NCBI GenBank assembly: GCA_963717255.1
Contig: CAVQVT010000008.1
Location: 1 to 64,000, forward strand
Source of the DNA: CAIYQJ01 sp963717255
GTDB lineage: Bacteria > Chloroflexota > Limnocylindria > Limnocylindrales > CSP1-4
DNA: 64,000 bases
Reading direction: 5' to 3'
Shown: positions 62,147 to 64,000 of the stretch, piece after piece
How positions within the stretch are numbered: position 1 is the stretch's first letter
How the letters are laid out: every line of letters begins with the position of its first letter
Position numbers and translations under genes: made by a program
Notes under the pieces: model-generated
The model's input: the letters and a program-made list of their open reading frames with translations, nothing else
Told to the model about the DNA's origin: nothing
Databases searched by the model: none

Positions 62147-63529
62147 TCAGTAGTCGATTCGGAGGACCTTCCCGCAGCACGAGCTGCTGCCTGCGTACCA
62201 CGCGCTCCGGCCACGGACGGTCACGCCCGTGAGATTGTCCACGAGAGAGACAGTCGCAACGAGCGCGTTCGAGGACGTGGAGACGGCCGCGGCGATGGGC
62301 TTGCCTCCGTTTGCGGTCTGGGAGAGCCAAGCATAGCCGCCTCCGACCGCGATTCGGTAGGGATCACCGGGGACATCGGTCGAGGCCAGGAGGGCGAGCG
62401 ACGTCGGGTCGTACCGCTGGAGCTTCGCGCTTCCAGAGGCGCCCGACGCGCCGACCGTGACCCAGACGGCACCGTCGCCGAAGGCGATCCCGTGACCTTC
62501 CCCGGAGAGCGGGACTGTCGTGACGTCACTCGTCGTGAGATCCACCTTGAGCAGCGAGTCCACTGCGACCACCCACCCGAAGCCACCCCCGTAGGCGACT
62601 CCGTACGGCACGGTCTTCAGCGGGTAGACCTTGCTGACCACGTTCTTCGCCGGGTCGATCCGCACGAGCTGGTTCGGCCCGCTCTGCGCGACCCAGACCG
62701 AGCCGCCCCCCGTGGCCACTCCGTAGACGCGTCCCGGGACCTCGATTCGAGCCGGGATCGTTCGCGTCTTCGTGTCGATCCGGATGATCGTCCCGCCGGG
62801 ACCGTCCAACCTGTTCGTCGGGACCCAGAGACCTCCTTCGCCGATGGTGCAGTCGAACGTCACGTAGAGGGTGGCGGTGTAGTCCACCATCGCCTTCTCC
62901 GCGGCGGTCGACGGGTCGACCTGGTATGCGTAACCGTCAAGCACCTCGACGGCCCAGATCTCCGAGTCGTCAGCGCAGATGCCGGACAGGCCGTACCCGA
63001 GGCTCGCGGTGACACCGATCGTAGCCGCCAGGGACGGCTCAGGCGTCGGCGTCGGCGTGGGCGTCGCGGTCGGCCGCGGGCCGCCGGTGAAGGGGCCGCA
63101 GCGGAGCTTGGTGCCGGTGCCCACCCGGATGACGAGCGCGCTCGCGAGGCGGATCGCGTTCATCTTGGCAGCGGGGATCGGGAGGCTCTTCGCGATCTTC
63201 CCGCCCGAGGTGGATGTCTGGGTGGGCCCCGTGTAGAGGACGGAGCCTGGGGCGGCGCACGTCCCCCGCGCGATCTTCACGGGGTAGGCGGTCGACGCGG
63301 ACAGGCCCTTGAGGGCGAGCTTCAGGGTGCCGGCGGTCCCGGCGGTCGCGGGGGCCGTCATCGTCGCCTTCCCGTTCGCGCCGCCGGCGCCGACCGAGGC
63401 GGTCCACGTGACGGTGCTCGCGGCGGTTCCGGTCGCCGGCAGGGCGATCGCGAGCGCGGCGAGCAGGGTGAGCGACAGCGTGGCCCACGCGGCGGGCGAT
63501 CGCGCGCCGCGGGTCCGGAGCAGCGACAT
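62147..63529 (-). CDS. Secreted beta-propeller (YVTN/Vgb-like) protein
   Basis: A 460-residue exported protein: signal peptide (AAWATLSLTLLAALAIALPATGTAAS), an N-terminal beta-rich domain (about 30-150), a Thr/Pro hinge (PRPTATPTPTPTPEPS), and a propeller (about 170-460) built from repeats such as GGLWVPTN, GSVWVAQSGPNQLVRIDPAKN and GAVWVTVGASG. Similar repeats occur in virginiamycin B lyase and YVTN proteins, but the lyase catalytic residues cannot be confirmed. The C-terminus ends in a Cys pair (SSSCCGK). A GTG at 63538 is an alternative start. Function unknown. Confidence 0.78.
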   Translation of the reverse strand: MSLLRTRGARSPAAWATLSLTLLAALAIALPATGTAASTVTWTASVGAGGANGKATMTAPATAGTAGTLKLALKGLSASTAYPVKIARGTCAAPGSVLYTGPTQTSTSGGKIAKSLPIPAAKMNAIRLASALVIRVGTGTKLRCGPFTGGPRPTATPTPTPTPEPSLAATIGVTASLGYGLSGICADDSEIWAVEVLDGYAYQVDPSTAAEKAMVDYTATLYVTFDCTIGEGGLWVPTNRLDGPGGTIIRIDTKTRTIPARIEVPGRVYGVATGGGSVWVAQSGPNQLVRIDPAKNVVSKVYPLKTVPYGVAYGGGFGWVVAVDSLLKVDLTTSDVTTVPLSGEGHGIAFGDGAVWVTVGASGASGSAKLQRYDPTSLALLASTDVPGDPYRIAVGGGYAWLSQTANGGKPIAAAVSTSSNALVATVSLVDNLTGVTVRGRSAWYAGSSSCCGKVLRIDY

Positions 63530-63634
63530 CGGTGTCACCCCCTGGGACGCTCCGGACGGGACGGTCCCGCCAGTGGCTCGACGCGGCCCCGGCGGCCGCG
63601 GTTCGGACCGCGCGTCACAGCCTCCCGTCAGCCG

Positions 63635-64000
63635 TCAGCGTCCGGCGGTCGCGGACTCCTCGCCAGTGCCGGACGTCACCTCGGCCGGCCTCGGACCCGG
63701 GGCCTCCGGCCGCGGCAGTCCGTCCGCCGTGGACGAGCCGCCGGTCTCGACGACCACGTTCGCCGTCCCCTGGTCGTCGGTCCCTGCAGCTGGCCGCCCG
63801 CGGCGCGCCGACACGACGATCCCGAGGAGCCACACGAGCGCCACGGCCACGATCCCGGCCGTGACGATCTGGTCGCCGTTCAGGTCGCCCACGAGGAGCG
63901 GGTCGCGCCACGTGAACGCGACGGCGAACCGCCCCGCCGCCCACAGGCCGATGCCCACCGCGAAGAGCGCGGCGGGATGACGCCGGAACGCCGGGACGAG
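63635..64000 (-). CDS. lgt: C-terminal part of an Lgt-like membrane protein (cut by window edge)
   Basis: The frame is open to the right edge, so this is the 3' end of a longer gene. The visible 121 residues have a span (PAALFAVGIGLWAAGRFAVAFTWRDP), a second span (GIVAVALVWLLGIVV) and a disordered acidic tail. The GRFAVAF-RDP-LLVGDLNGDQIVTAGI pattern resembles the last helices of prolipoprotein diacylglyceryl transferase, which attaches lipid to lipoproteins like PstS1. The catalytic part lies outside, so the call is tentative. Confidence 0.5.
   Translation of the reverse strand, partial: LVPAFRRHPAALFAVGIGLWAAGRFAVAFTWRDPLLVGDLNGDQIVTAGIVAVALVWLLGIVVSARRGRPAAGTDDQGTANVVVETGGSSTADGLPRPEAPGPRPAEVTSGTGEESATAGR

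Overview
The window looks like a chromosomal segment of a very GC-rich, free-living bacterium. Frequent GTG and TTG starts, many 4-base stop/start overlaps (GTGA or ATGA), short -10 boxes of the TACCAT/TACGAT type, a luciferase-like F420-family enzyme and a deazaflavin-type (Ddn-like) reductase point to an actinobacterium-like or Chloroflexota (Limnocylindria/Ellin6529-like) lineage. That placement is inferred from gene content and was not tested by any search. I saw no rRNA, tRNA, insertion sequence, prophage or CRISPR array.

The dominant theme is phosphate. From about 11.6 to 30.6 kb lie ppk1, a CYTH-CHAD pair, a Ppx/GppA phosphatase, a full pstSCAB-phoU operon with sixA, a phoR kinase followed by a glycerophosphodiesterase and an EEP-family hydrolase, a PiT transporter with its DUF47 partner, and phoB. 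A second CHAD gene sits at 42.8 kb. A second pst operon (48.7-54.2 kb) ends in a translationally coupled orphan lipoprotein. Short GTTAAC/GTTCAC repeats resembling PHO boxes precede pstS1, PiT, phoB and pstS2, and a weaker one lies before the second CHAD gene. Both pst operons carry a perfect hairpin between pstS and pstC.

Interleaved with these are central-carbon genes that handle phosphate: methylglyoxal synthase, acetate kinase, phosphoketolase and 6-phosphofructokinase. I infer, without proof, a link between phosphate status and carbon flow. Also present are proS, gltX, a Phd/VapC-type toxin-antitoxin pair with a clear operator, a DtxR-type metal regulator, a J-domain protein and a type II asparaginase.

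The left 11 kb holds an MFS exporter, a PAS-GGDEF cyclase, a C45-type acyltransferase/peptidase next to an S9 peptidase, a tandem universal stress protein, an ABC exporter pair next to a MarR regulator, and DUF971 and YbjQ proteins. The right end (54.4-62.1 kb) carries a probable reductive pyrimidine breakdown set (class III aminotransferase, beta-ureidopropionase-like amidohydrolase, LLM F420 enzyme, dihydropyrimidinase) with a secreted phosphodiester glycosidase inserted, then a very long bidirectional terminator, a secreted beta-propeller protein and the C-terminus of an Lgt-like protein.

Several genes (CYTH-CHAD, the coiled-coil/Ppx pair, pstS1, phosphoketolase) carry apparent frame breaks of a single base or an in-frame stop, whose flanking frames continue as good protein. 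Either the assembly has indel errors or these are real lesions concentrated in phosphate genes; raw reads would settle it.
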